This document shows positions 26,109-33,716 of a stretch of DNA of 64,000 nt, piece after piece; positions within the stretch are counted from its first letter, which is position 1, and each line of letters begins with the position of its first letter. The notes under the pieces are model-generated. The model saw only the letters and a program-made list of their open reading frames with translations, was not told the DNA's origin and did not search any database. Source of the DNA: Herpetosiphon sp042688385 (lineage in GTDB: Bacteria; Chloroflexota; Chloroflexia; Chloroflexales; Herpetosiphonaceae). Location: the NCBI RefSeq assembly GCF_042688385.1, contig NZ_JBHUPY010000001.1, positions 310,001 through 374,000 on the forward strand, read 5' to 3'. The translations under genes were made by a program, and so were the position numbers.

Positions 26109-27248
26109 ATGAAAGCTTTACTTCGTTCGACAATTGTGCGCAGTTTGGCGCTGGCCTTAGGTGTTTTTACCCGGCCAGCGCCAGCTCAACCGCAGCGCAT
26201 TTTGGTGATTAAGCCCGACCATTTGGGCGATATTTTATTGTTGACCCCCGCCTTACGTGCTTTGCGCCAAAGCCAACCGCAAGCCCATGTCAGCGTGTTG
26301 ATTGGTTCGTGGGCCGAGCGGCTTTTGGCAGATAACCCCGATCTTGATGCAATTGAAATTTGTGAATTTCCTGGCTTTGTGCGTGGTGCTCAGCCCTCGG
26401 CTTTGGCTCCCTATCGCTTGCTCTGGCAGGAAGCTGCCCGTTTGCGCCAAATGAAGTTTGATACAGCCTTGGTTATGCGCGATGACCATTGGTGGGGCGG
26501 CTTGTTGGCGCTGGGATCTGGTGCTGGCCGCCGGATTGGGTTTGCGCATCCCTTGGTTGCGCCAAGCTTAACCACCGCCTTGGCTTGGAACCCAAATGCC
26601 CATGTAACCCAACAAGCCTTAGATTTGGTTGCTGCACTTGGCTCTGTTGACACGCAAAAGTATAGGTTGCGCTTTGTGCCAAGTGACGAGGAACATGCTT
26701 GGGCAGCTGCTTGGCTGGCCCAACATCAGATTCAAAAACCCTTGGTGGCGATTCAGGCAGGCAGCGGTGGCGCGGCGAAATTATGGCCAGCTGAGCGTTG
26801 GGCTCAGGTTGCTGCCCAATTAGCTGATCAGGCGCAAATTGTGTTGACTGGCGGGCCTGCCGATGCTGCTGATGTGGCAGCAATTAGCCAGCAGCTGACG
26901 ATTCCGCATCTGAATGCGGTTGGGCAGGCCAATTTAGGCCAATTAGCAGCTTTATTTGGGCGCTGCGCTGTGGTTTTGGGGGTTGATACTGGCCCGTTGC
27001 ATTTGGCGGTAAGCCAAGCCACGCCCACGATCCACCTCTTTGGGCCTGGTGATAAGCGGCGTTTTGGGCCTTGGGGTGATCCGCAGCGCCATGTGGTGCT
27101 TGATGCAGCAATAGCGTGCTCGCCATGTGGCGTGTTAACCCATTGCCCACGCCAAACCAAGCCTAGCGAATGTATGACCGCAATTGCGGTGCACCAAGTT
27201 GTGCAGCAGGCTAAACGCTTGCTGGCGCAGGCTGGAACATCGAGCTAA
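26109..27248 (+). CDS. Glycosyltransferase family 9 (heptosyltransferase-like)
   Basis: A 379-residue GT-B glycosyltransferase of family 9. Signs are RILVIKPDHLGDILLLTPALRAL, HVSVLIGSWAERLL, VAIQAGSGGAAKLWPAERWA, IVLTGGPAD, and the acceptor/donor site VVLGVDTGPLHLAVSQATPTIHLFGP. GT9 enzymes usually add heptose to LPS core; Chloroflexota lack LPS, so it probably transfers another sugar to a cell-surface glycan or lipid. The Cys-containing CSPCGVLTHCPRQTKPSEC segment near the C-terminus is typical of the family. Confidence 0.9.
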   Translation: MKALLRSTIVRSLALALGVFTRPAPAQPQRILVIKPDHLGDILLLTPALRALRQSQPQAHVSVLIGSWAERLLADNPDLDAIEICEFPGFVRGAQPSALAPYRLLWQEAARLRQMKFDTALVMRDDHWWGGLLALGSGAGRRIGFAHPLVAPSLTTALAWNPNAHVTQQALDLVAALGSVDTQKYRLRFVPSDEEHAWAAAWLAQHQIQKPLVAIQAGSGGAAKLWPAERWAQVAAQLADQAQIVLTGGPADAADVAAISQQLTIPHLNAVGQANLGQLAALFGRCAVVLGVDTGPLHLAVSQATPTIHLFGPGDKRRFGPWGDPQRHVVLDAAIACSPCGVLTHCPRQTKPSECMTAIAVHQVVQQAKRLLAQAGTSS

Positions 27249-27296
27249 CTTGCTACGTACCATCGCTACAATCAAATTTTTTTGAGGAACTACGTC

Positions 27297-27503
27297 ATGC
27301 AACAATGGGAATATCATGTTGAACTTGTCGATGTTAGTGGCTTTTGGGGACCCAATGTTGACCCAGCTGCAATTAGTTTGATGCTGAATAAAGCTGGCAA
27401 AGATGGCTGGGAGCTGGTCAATCTCGTTGATCTCAACCATGGCCAAGGCCAGAGTTCACGACTCCTCGTAACGTTTAAACGTCAGCTCCGCACCAATCAA
27501 TAA
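27297..27503 (+). CDS. Small DUF4177-like protein
   Basis: A 68-residue protein beginning MQQWEYHVELVDV and containing NKAGKDGWELVNLVDL and LLVTFKR, the pattern of DUF4177-type small proteins of unknown function. GAGG lies ten bases before the ATG at 27297; an upstream in-frame TTG at 27282 is less likely. It lies 48 bases after the GT9 gene and could share its transcript. Confidence 0.7.
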   Translation: MQQWEYHVELVDVSGFWGPNVDPAAISLMLNKAGKDGWELVNLVDLNHGQGQSSRLLVTFKRQLRTNQ

Positions 27504-27519
27504 TCGGTTTAATGCCTGA

Positions 27520-27547
27520 TTGAGCGGCATGCGGGCTATGGTATAGT
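27520..27547 (+). promoter_or_regulatory. Likely sigma-70 promoter of the copper module
   Basis: TTGAGC (27520-27525) and TATAGT (27542-27547) are 16 bases apart. The predicted transcript starts only two to four bases before the ATG at 27557, which would make this mRNA practically leaderless. Confidence 0.5.
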
Positions 27548-27556
27548 AGCCCTATC

Positions 27557-27949
27557 ATGAATGCATTGAAGCAACAGCACGCGCGGCATTGGCCTCGGCA
27601 TATTCAAACAGTCAGTTGGATCATTCTGATTCAACTGGCTTTGTTTTGCCCGATTGCCTGTATTGCCCATTGCTGGTGGTGGGGCATGCAAAGCCAAACT
27701 GGCGCTGCTTCGAATCATGCGACGATGTTGGTTTGCGATTTGCACGCACAGCATAGCGATTCTGCACCGCAACCAATGCCTCCGCTGCCTGATGGCTTGG
27801 CAGCAGTCTATCCAATGGTGTTGCTCCTGCTTACTAGCTGGATGCTTGCGCCGCGTGTATGGCGACGCTTAGGTCAAGTGCAGCGCGTTTGGCCGAGCTA
27901 TCATCCACAAATTATCACGCCCCCGCCAAGAATCCTCGTGCTTGGTTGA
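27557..27949 (+). CDS. Small membrane protein with Cys/His-rich loop, upstream of SCO1
   Basis: A 130-residue protein with two predicted membrane helices (about 19-42 and 83-101). Between them is an extracytoplasmic loop containing CPIACIAHCWWWG, Met and several His (CDLHAQHSDSA). The C-terminus is Pro-rich. I do not recognise a family. Its position 50 bases upstream of a SCO1-like and a PCuAC-like protein makes a role in periplasmic copper handling possible. No clear Shine-Dalgarno precedes the ATG; see the promoter entry. Confidence 0.6.
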   Translation: MNALKQQHARHWPRHIQTVSWIILIQLALFCPIACIAHCWWWGMQSQTGAASNHATMLVCDLHAQHSDSAPQPMPPLPDGLAAVYPMVLLLLTSWMLAPRVWRRLGQVQRVWPSYHPQIITPPPRILVLG

Positions 27950-27999
27950 TAACTATATTCCTGCAATTGTAAATTTCTAAAATCCGAAGGATGGGTGCT

Positions 28000-28605
28000 A
28001 TGAAATACGCTCATTGGCTTTTGGCCTGTGTGCTGCTTGGGCTTGGTTTGAGTTTAAGCGGTTGTGGCACGGCTAGCTATCAGATTATTCGTCCAATTGA
28101 AAACCCAACCGCTGCGCCCGATTTTAGCCTGATTGATCAGCATGGCGCTGAATTCCATTTGGCTGAGCAACGCGGCAAAATCGTAATTCTCTTTTTTGGT
28201 TTTACTGCTTGCCCTGATGTTTGCCCCTTGGCTTTGGGGCTTTCATCACAGGCTCGCAAACAGCTTGGCGCTGATGGCGACAAGGTGCAAATTGCCTTTG
28301 TAACGGTCGATCCGGAGCGCGATAATCCAGCGACGATCGATCGCTATGTTTCGTTGTTCGATTCAACGATTCTGGGCTTAAATGGCGAAACGGCGGCGGT
28401 CGAAGCGGTGAAAAAAGAGTATGGGGTGCATGCTCAGCGGCGCGAATTGCCCGACTCGGCCTTGCAATACACCATCGATCATACTGCTGGCTTATATATT
28501 ATCGATCAACAAGGGCGCTGGTTTGCCATGGCCAACCACGATGTTGATCCAACTCTTTTAGCGACTGATCTTAAAACGATGTTGCAATACATCGCTGTTG
28601 AATAA
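28000..28605 (+). CDS. SCO1/SenC family copper-binding lipoprotein
   Basis: A 201-residue thioredoxin-fold lipoprotein. The signal peptide ends in the lipobox LSLSGC, so it is anchored outside the membrane. The copper site is TACPDVCPLALG (CxxxC) with the distal His in TIDHTAGLYIID. SCO1 proteins deliver copper to the CuA centre of cytochrome oxidase. I start at 28000, where the GAAGG element is well spaced; an ATG nine bases earlier is too close. The PCuAC gene follows after 15 bases. Confidence 0.92.
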   Translation: MKYAHWLLACVLLGLGLSLSGCGTASYQIIRPIENPTAAPDFSLIDQHGAEFHLAEQRGKIVILFFGFTACPDVCPLALGLSSQARKQLGADGDKVQIAFVTVDPERDNPATIDRYVSLFDSTILGLNGETAAVEAVKKEYGVHAQRRELPDSALQYTIDHTAGLYIIDQQGRWFAMANHDVDPTLLATDLKTMLQYIAVE

Positions 28606-28620
28606 GTGGAGAAACGCTTC

Positions 28621-29145
28621 ATGAAACGCTTTATGCTTGGTTTATTGGTTTTGTTTTTGGCTGGGTGTGGTGCTACAACCGATAACGCAGCTAGCCCATT
28701 AACGATCGAAGGTTCGTTTGCGCGACCTGCCTTTGCGCCGGCAACGCTTATGCAAACCCCAACTATGGCAACCACGCCGATCAGCCCAACCATGGGTGGC
28801 GGCATGGGCGGTGGTGCGATGATGGGTAGCAATAGCGCCGCGTATATGACGATTCGCAATACTGGCGCTGCCGATAACTTGATTGCTGCTGCAACTGATG
28901 TTGCTGGCAAAGTCGAGTTGCACACAGTTACTGCCGATGGCGATGTGATGAAGATGGAGCAAGTTGAGAAAATCGAAGTGCCAGCCAATGGTGAAGCAGT
29001 ATTAAAACCAGGTGGCTTCCATATTATGTTGCTGGAAATCAAACAGGATCTCAAAGTTGGCGATACGCTTGATCTTACGTTGACCTTTGAAAAGGCTGGC
29101 AAGATTACGGTTAAAGTGCCAGTTCAAATGCCAAGTGCCCAATAA
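28621..29145 (+). CDS. PCuAC (DUF461) copper chaperone lipoprotein
   Basis: A 174-residue lipoprotein (lipobox LFLAGC) of the PCuAC family, periplasmic copper(I) chaperones that work with SCO1 to load cytochrome oxidase. The core has AAYMTIRNTGAADNLI, the first metal ligands in VELHTVTADGDVMKM and the second in PGGFHIMLL, matching the H(M)x10Mx21HxM pattern. A Met/Gly-rich stretch (MGGGMGGGAMMG, about 57-68) lies before the domain and might bind copper too. The ATG at 28621 follows GTGGAG. It is the last gene of the copper module, before a terminator. Confidence 0.9.
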   Translation: MKRFMLGLLVLFLAGCGATTDNAASPLTIEGSFARPAFAPATLMQTPTMATTPISPTMGGGMGGGAMMGSNSAAYMTIRNTGAADNLIAAATDVAGKVELHTVTADGDVMKMEQVEKIEVPANGEAVLKPGGFHIMLLEIKQDLKVGDTLDLTLTFEKAGKITVKVPVQMPSAQ

Positions 29146-29212
29146 GAGCAGAGAACATAGAGCATAGAGCATAGTTGAATAGACGTTGTGCCATGCATCT
29201 AAACCATAATTC

Positions 29213-29253
29213 AAATCCCTCGTCTAGTTGAATGCTGGACGAGGGATTTTGCT
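29213..29253. terminator. Bidirectional intrinsic terminator
   Basis: A perfect 12-base stem (AAATCCCTCGTC at 29213-29224 with 29238-29249) lies between the convergent PCuAC and RecA-like ATPase genes. TTTT flanks the plus side and the arms carry A/T runs on both sides. A short TTCTATG-type repeat tract precedes it at 29148-29176. Confidence 0.85.
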
Positions 29254-29263
29254 TAACTTCATT

Positions 29264-30175
29264 TTAGGCGGCCATCGCTTGATCATTTGGAGCTTGGCGA
29301 ACCTGTTCGGCGGCGCTGATCCAGCCTTCGATGGTGCTGGGTTTTTTATCCTTGCGCCCAAGGTAGCGCTGTACGGCGTTCCAATTGTTGCCGCCAACGA
29401 CCGAGGAATAGCGCGCAAAGAAGCGGCGTTCTGCTTCATTGGCATCGACGGGGCGGCCTGTGCGCTCAGGGCTGTTGCCAAAGGCTTCGTCAAGCGCTAG
29501 CTCAGGATAAAGCGTGCCAAGTTTAGCGGGATAATTTGCGCCCAATTTGAGGTGCAATGGCCGTGGTGGCTTGATGATTGGCCGCATTTGGCGTTGTTCG
29601 CCATCGCGCTCAACCAGGATAATTGCATCGGCCTCGTAGGTAATGTGTTCATCGGCCAGCACGCGCAAGCCCACATCGGTATGGTTGCGATCTTCGCTTT
29701 GTTCGCTATATTGTTTGGCCAAGTGGCCGATGATAATCACATGGAAGCCATGTTGTTTTAGCTCGGTCAGGCCAGTATAAATCGCTTGCAGGTTGCGATT
29801 GAAAGAGGCATATTCATCAAACTCAATTTGGGTTTTGCGATCGGTTTCTGCGCCAGCCCGTTGCTGAGCATGAGCGCGCATCGCTTGCAGCACTTTGGAA
29901 ACTGAGTCGAGCACAACGGTATCGCCAGCCTTGCCAATGCGCAAAATCTCTTGCATTGCGGCCAAAATTTGTTGGAGTGAAAGCGTTTGAACCGCTTGGA
30001 TCGATTTATGCACGCCTGGCTTGCCCAAAAGATTCTTGGCAGCGCCCTCGGTATCCAAGATCCAGACCGTGCCGCTGCGGCGGGTGCTGGCGGCTAAGTG
30101 CGATTTCCCTGCGCCAGATTGGCCGGTTAATATAAATAAACTGCCTGTTTCAAGTTGTTCGAGCGACTGAAACAT
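29264..30175 (-). CDS. RecA-fold ATPase (AAA_24 / RAD55-like)
   Basis: A 303-residue protein with a P-loop TGQSGAGKSHLA near residue 19, WILDTEGAAKNLL, a Walker B-like VVLDSVSKVLQAM, and HVIIIGHLAKQYSE. This is the layout of AAA_24/phage nucleotide-binding and RAD55-like ATPases, often found beside recombination genes; none is seen here. The last 80 residues include NNWNAVQRYLGRKDKKPSTIEGW, resembling a small C-terminal accessory domain. I start at the ATG at 30175 because AGGAA precedes it. It has its own transcription unit, since a terminator ends the upstream operon. Confidence 0.8.
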   Translation of the reverse strand: MFQSLEQLETGSLFILTGQSGAGKSHLAASTRRSGTVWILDTEGAAKNLLGKPGVHKSIQAVQTLSLQQILAAMQEILRIGKAGDTVVLDSVSKVLQAMRAHAQQRAGAETDRKTQIEFDEYASFNRNLQAIYTGLTELKQHGFHVIIIGHLAKQYSEQSEDRNHTDVGLRVLADEHITYEADAIILVERDGEQRQMRPIIKPPRPLHLKLGANYPAKLGTLYPELALDEAFGNSPERTGRPVDANEAERRFFARYSSVVGGNNWNAVQRYLGRKDKKPSTIEGWISAAEQVRQAPNDQAMAA

Positions 30176-30280
30176 TGTGCTATTCCTTTCGTGAACTCGG
30201 TTACCCATAGCCATTGCTGGCCCGTATCCAATCAATATACATAAAAAATATAGAACAAATGTTTCAATGTGTCAAGCAGC

Positions 30281-30309
30281 AAAAAGCCACAGGTTTTCGG
30301 CCTGTGGCT
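30281..30309 (-). terminator. Intrinsic terminator downstream of the AI-2E permease gene
   Basis: On the minus strand AGCCACAGG…CCTGTGGCT is followed by TTTTTGC. It lies 26 bases after the permease stop and ends the min operon transcript. Confidence 0.85.
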
Positions 30310-30334
30310 AAATCGGTTGTTTTTCATCGGCTAC

Positions 30335-31546
30335 TTATGGTTGAATATCGCCGCCTTCGATGCGTTTTTTGGCTTCGCGGCGGTTGCGACGGCCTTCGCG
30401 GCGCTCGGTAGCTGCTGGTTTCTCAAGCAGCTTTTCCTCTTGCTCAACTAAATCGGCTTGAGGATTGGGCGAATCGACCAGCTTGCTATGCAGATAGGCC
30501 AAGATAATCCGTGCGACAGCGGCCATTGGGATGGATAATAGGAGGCCCAAGCCGCCAGCTACCGCTCCCCCTGCCAGAATTGCAAAGATCACAAAGACTG
30601 GGTGCACATTGACGATGTGGCCGACCAAGTTGGGAATAATAAAGTGATCTTCGAATTGGCGCAGGGCAAAGTAGGTGATGACAATTACCAAGGCCAGCAA
30701 CCATGGCTCCCAGCCAAATGGGGTTGTGCCTTGGAACAAACCAACTAAGGCGGCGATGGCGGTGGCCAAGTATGGCCCAATGATGGGAATAATTTCCAAG
30801 AAGCCTGTGGCAATGGCAATGATCAAAGCATATTTGACTTGCAAAATCGAGAGCGCAATATAGCTCAGCACCGACATAATGATAATCAGCAAAAACTGAC
30901 CGCGAATGTAGGCCGAGAGCACGCGATCGATCGAGCTAACCAATTGGCGAATTTCATCGCGATGACGTTCGGGAATCAAGCGATAGAAATTATTAGGGAT
31001 AGTTTCTGCTTGCAGCAGCAAATAGAACGTCACCACAAAATAGACCAAGGTGAGAATGAAGCCTTCGGCAATCCCAAATAAAAACTTGGGTGCAGCACTT
31101 GGCAAATCTTTGGCAAAGGCAGCGATTGCGCCAGAGATTTCACGTTCAGCCTCGCGCAAATTAATAATTTCGACCCCACGAATTGTGAGCGATTCATGTT
31201 TCTCGACATAATTACTTGCGTCCTCAAGCCATTCGGGAATGGCCTTGGCAAGATCGTTAATTTGGGTCGTGATGATGGGGATGACATTACTTACCAGCAG
31301 CGTTAACAGCGTAAAGCCGATGATATAGAGCACAATCACCCACCAAAAACGCGGGGTTTTGGTCCGCCGTTGCATCCATGTAACAACTGGGTTAAAAATA
31401 TAGGCTGTGATGATTGCCCAGATAAAGGGAATCATAATATGCCAGGCTTGGTTGACCAAGTACAGGCTAATAATAACAATCGAAAGGACTGTTACAAACT
31501 TTGCGCGCGGCGAGAAACGAATCGGGCTAGTAGGCTGAACGTGCAT
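30335..31546 (-). CDS. AI-2E family transporter (PerM/YdiK-like)
   Basis: A 403-residue integral membrane protein of the AI-2E exporter family. It has about eight hydrophobic segments, including the N-terminal LYLVNQAWHIMIPFIWAIITAYIF and the C-terminal block with PNLVGHIVNVHPVFVIFAIL and GGLGLLLSIPMAAVARI, which is characteristic. A basic, Arg/Glu-rich cytoplasmic tail of about 40 residues follows. Substrates in most members are unknown. GGAGGAG precedes the ATG. It is the last gene after minC-minD-minE, only 26 bases downstream of minE, so it is probably cotranscribed. Confidence 0.9.
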   Translation of the reverse strand: MHVQPTSPIRFSPRAKFVTVLSIVIISLYLVNQAWHIMIPFIWAIITAYIFNPVVTWMQRRTKTPRFWWVIVLYIIGFTLLTLLVSNVIPIITTQINDLAKAIPEWLEDASNYVEKHESLTIRGVEIINLREAEREISGAIAAFAKDLPSAAPKFLFGIAEGFILTLVYFVVTFYLLLQAETIPNNFYRLIPERHRDEIRQLVSSIDRVLSAYIRGQFLLIIIMSVLSYIALSILQVKYALIIAIATGFLEIIPIIGPYLATAIAALVGLFQGTTPFGWEPWLLALVIVITYFALRQFEDHFIIPNLVGHIVNVHPVFVIFAILAGGAVAGGLGLLLSIPMAAVARIILAYLHSKLVDSPNPQADLVEQEEKLLEKPAATERREGRRNRREAKKRIEGGDIQP

Positions 31547-31572
31547 AAAATCTCCTCCACATGGCCATAGCG

Positions 31573-31836
31573 TTATTGTTGACGCGAGCGACCAAGGGGA
31601 ATATCGGCCTTGAGGTGGTCGGTAGCTTCGCCACGGGTCAAGGTTACTTCAATGGCCTCTGGGTTGGTTACTTCAACGTAACGCTCGATTACTGCAATGA
31701 TCTCACGTTTCATCTCATCCATATCATGCGGCGAGAGATGAACTCGATCATGGACTAAAACCGTCAACAAACGCTCTTTGGCAACCGACGAACTGGTCGG
31801 TTGCTTGCGACCAAAAAGATTATCTAAAAAACCCAT
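31573..31836 (-). CDS. minE: Cell division topological specificity factor MinE
   Basis: An 87-residue protein that displaces MinC from MinD and makes the Min system oscillate. It starts with the membrane-targeting helix MGFLDNLFGRK, followed by the anti-MinCD segment AKERLLTVLVHDRVHLSP and the dimerising beta domain with EVTLTRG. Length is typical. It lies 45 bases after minD. Confidence 0.93.
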   Translation of the reverse strand: MGFLDNLFGRKQPTSSSVAKERLLTVLVHDRVHLSPHDMDEMKREIIAVIERYVEVTNPEAIEVTLTRGEATDHLKADIPLGRSRQQ

Positions 31837-31881
31837 AGATCCGCTCCATGTGGAAGATAAGGTTGGCTAGGTAGCGCCATT

Positions 31882-32682
31882 TTAGCGGCGTGTCCGAAAC
31901 ATATTGACCAATTGGGCCCATAAGCCTTGTTTTTCATCGAGCACAAGGAAGGGAATATCGTGGCCAAGTAAACGGTTGGCGATATTATTATAGGCTTTTC
32001 CGGCCATTGAGTCGCGATCTAAGACCGCTACTTCGCCACGGTTGGTCGAGACCACAATGCTCTCGTCGTCGGGCACAATCCCAACCAAGTCGATTGCCAA
32101 AATTTCTACCACATCGGGCGTATCCATCATGTCGCCGCGAGCAACCATGCGCGCCTTGATCCGATTGATAATGAGCTTTGGGTTGCTTTTTTCATACGCT
32201 TCGACCAAGCCCACAATCCGGTCGGCATCGCGGACGGCTGACATTTCAGGAGTTGTGACGATCAAAATGTGGTCTGCGGGTGCAATGGCATTTTTAAAGC
32301 CGCCCTCAATGCCTGCTGGCGAGTCGATCAGAATAAAATCGAATTCGCGGCGTAGCTCGTTGCAGAGGGCAATCATATCATCAGGCGTTACCGCATCTTT
32401 ATCGCGGGTTTGGGCTGCTGGCAACAAGAATAAATTATCAGGAAAGCGCTTGTCTTTAATGAGCGCTTGGCGAGTCCGACAGCGGCCTTCGACCACATCG
32501 ACCAAATCGTAGACGATGCGATTTTCGAGGCCCATCACAACATCGAGATTGCGCAAGCCAATATCGGCATCGATAGCAACAACCCGTTGGCCTTGCATAG
32601 CTAACGAGGTCGCGAGATTAGCGGTGGTGGTGGTTTTGCCAACCCCCCCTTTACCAGAGGTGATTGTAATTACTTGTGCCAT
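31882..32682 (-). CDS. minD: Septum site-determining ATPase MinD
   Basis: A 266-residue ParA/MinD ATPase that binds the membrane with ATP and recruits MinC. The deviant Walker A KGGVGKTTTTANLA carries the signature Lys; other blocks are VVAIDADIGLRNLDVVMGLE, ILIDSPAGIEGGFKNAI and LIINRIKARMV. The C-terminus (KQGLWAQLVNMFRTRR) is an amphipathic membrane-targeting helix. It sits between minC and minE. Confidence 0.96.
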   Translation of the reverse strand: MAQVITITSGKGGVGKTTTTANLATSLAMQGQRVVAIDADIGLRNLDVVMGLENRIVYDLVDVVEGRCRTRQALIKDKRFPDNLFLLPAAQTRDKDAVTPDDMIALCNELRREFDFILIDSPAGIEGGFKNAIAPADHILIVTTPEMSAVRDADRIVGLVEAYEKSNPKLIINRIKARMVARGDMMDTPDVVEILAIDLVGIVPDDESIVVSTNRGEVAVLDRDSMAGKAYNNIANRLLGHDIPFLVLDEKQGLWAQLVNMFRTRR

Positions 32683-32702
32683 ACATGATCCTCAAAGGCC
32701 CA

Positions 32703-33377
32703 CTAGCGGCGTGGGGCATCCCATGGTACTACTACAATGTTGTCGCCATCAAGGCTGGCTTGTTCAGGGCCAGTTGGGCGATGATTATCGGGTGTGCGGG
32801 CAAGGTTCTCGGCAATCCGCAAGAGGGTTGGGCTCAATTCGAGCGCACAGACAATCGCTTGTTGATTGCCGCCAACTCCTGCATGGACGGAGCCGCGTAA
32901 GCGCCCCCAAATGATGATGCTGCCGTGCGCGCTAATTTCGGCCCCAGCATTGACATCGCCGACCACAACAACATGGCCTTGATGCTTAATTGCTTGGCCT
33001 GAACGCACGGTGCGCCATAAAAACAAGCCTTCGCCTTGCACCACGGGTGGAGGAGTAGACCGTAGGCTGTCGGGGTGGCGGGTTTCCACGCCAGCGTGCC
33101 GACCAGTAGTTCGATTGGTTGGTGCGATGGTGATTAATGCAGCTGGCTCAATATCATGTTCGGCCATGATTGCCAAGATTGCCTGTAGCTCTACATCGGT
33201 GATCGACCGTTCGCCAACATCGATCATTAATTTTGCGCCATGATAAAACGATGATCCTTGGGCTAGCTGCTTGCGCAGGGCTTCAAGGACTTCTTCCCAC
33301 GCTGCGGTGGGGTGTAAAATCAAGCGCAGCCCGTCACGGCTGCCTTTTAACGTGATGCGCTCTTCCATATCGCGCAT
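32703..33377 (-). CDS. minC: Septum site-determining protein MinC
   Basis: A 224-residue MinC that inhibits FtsZ assembly away from midcell. The C-terminal beta-helix domain shows GHVVVVGDVNAGAEISAHGSIIIWGRLRGSVHAGVGG, given here as three adjoining motifs around residues 140-176, and ends near the usual ICALELSPTLLRIA-like block. The N-terminal half is divergent but carries SFYHGAKLMIDVG. I start at the ATG at 33377 because GGAG is eight bases upstream; an ATG three codons later is possible. It heads the min operon. Confidence 0.9.
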   Translation of the reverse strand: MRDMEERITLKGSRDGLRLILHPTAAWEEVLEALRKQLAQGSSFYHGAKLMIDVGERSITDVELQAILAIMAEHDIEPAALITIAPTNRTTGRHAGVETRHPDSLRSTPPPVVQGEGLFLWRTVRSGQAIKHQGHVVVVGDVNAGAEISAHGSIIIWGRLRGSVHAGVGGNQQAIVCALELSPTLLRIAENLARTPDNHRPTGPEQASLDGDNIVVVPWDAPRR

Positions 33378-33507
33378 TATACCGTCTCCGTCAAGAAAAC
33401 GAAAATAAGAGCAAAGAGCATAGAACATAGAGCATAGTAGCCGTAATTGATGCCTAATTTAGCAAAAACCACAAGCATAGTGCTTGCATATGTTCTATGC
33501 TCTTTGG

Positions 33508-33700
33508 GTCATGGTTCATTGCGCTAACATGGCCAGATCCCCTCACCCCAACCCCTCTCCCGTGGCGCGGGCGAGGGGCTTTAACGCTGTGGTTCTTGTG
33601 CAATTGGTCGGTGAAAACGACGGCTCCCCCTCGCCCGCGTTCAGTGGGAGAGGGGGTTGGGGGGTAAGGGAATATGGTTGCCAATCCAATGAACCATGAC
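33508..33700. repeat. GC-rich double-hairpin element, copy D, with perfect 14-base outer repeat
   Basis: The core (33539-33670) has the usual two hairpins. It is bounded by GTCATGGTTCATTG (33508-33521) and CAATGAACCATGAC (33687-33700), a perfect 14-base inverted repeat, making this the most complete copy (193 bases). TTCTATG-type tracts flank it on both sides (about 33408-33435, 33488-33507 and 33703-33720). Confidence 0.88.
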
Positions 33701-33716
33701 ATCTATGTTCTATGTT

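Noticed and set aside
29264..30175. RecA-like ATPase as evidence of a prophage
   Set aside because: The family occurs in phages, but no capsid, tail, integrase or lysis gene is seen within many kilobases on either side.
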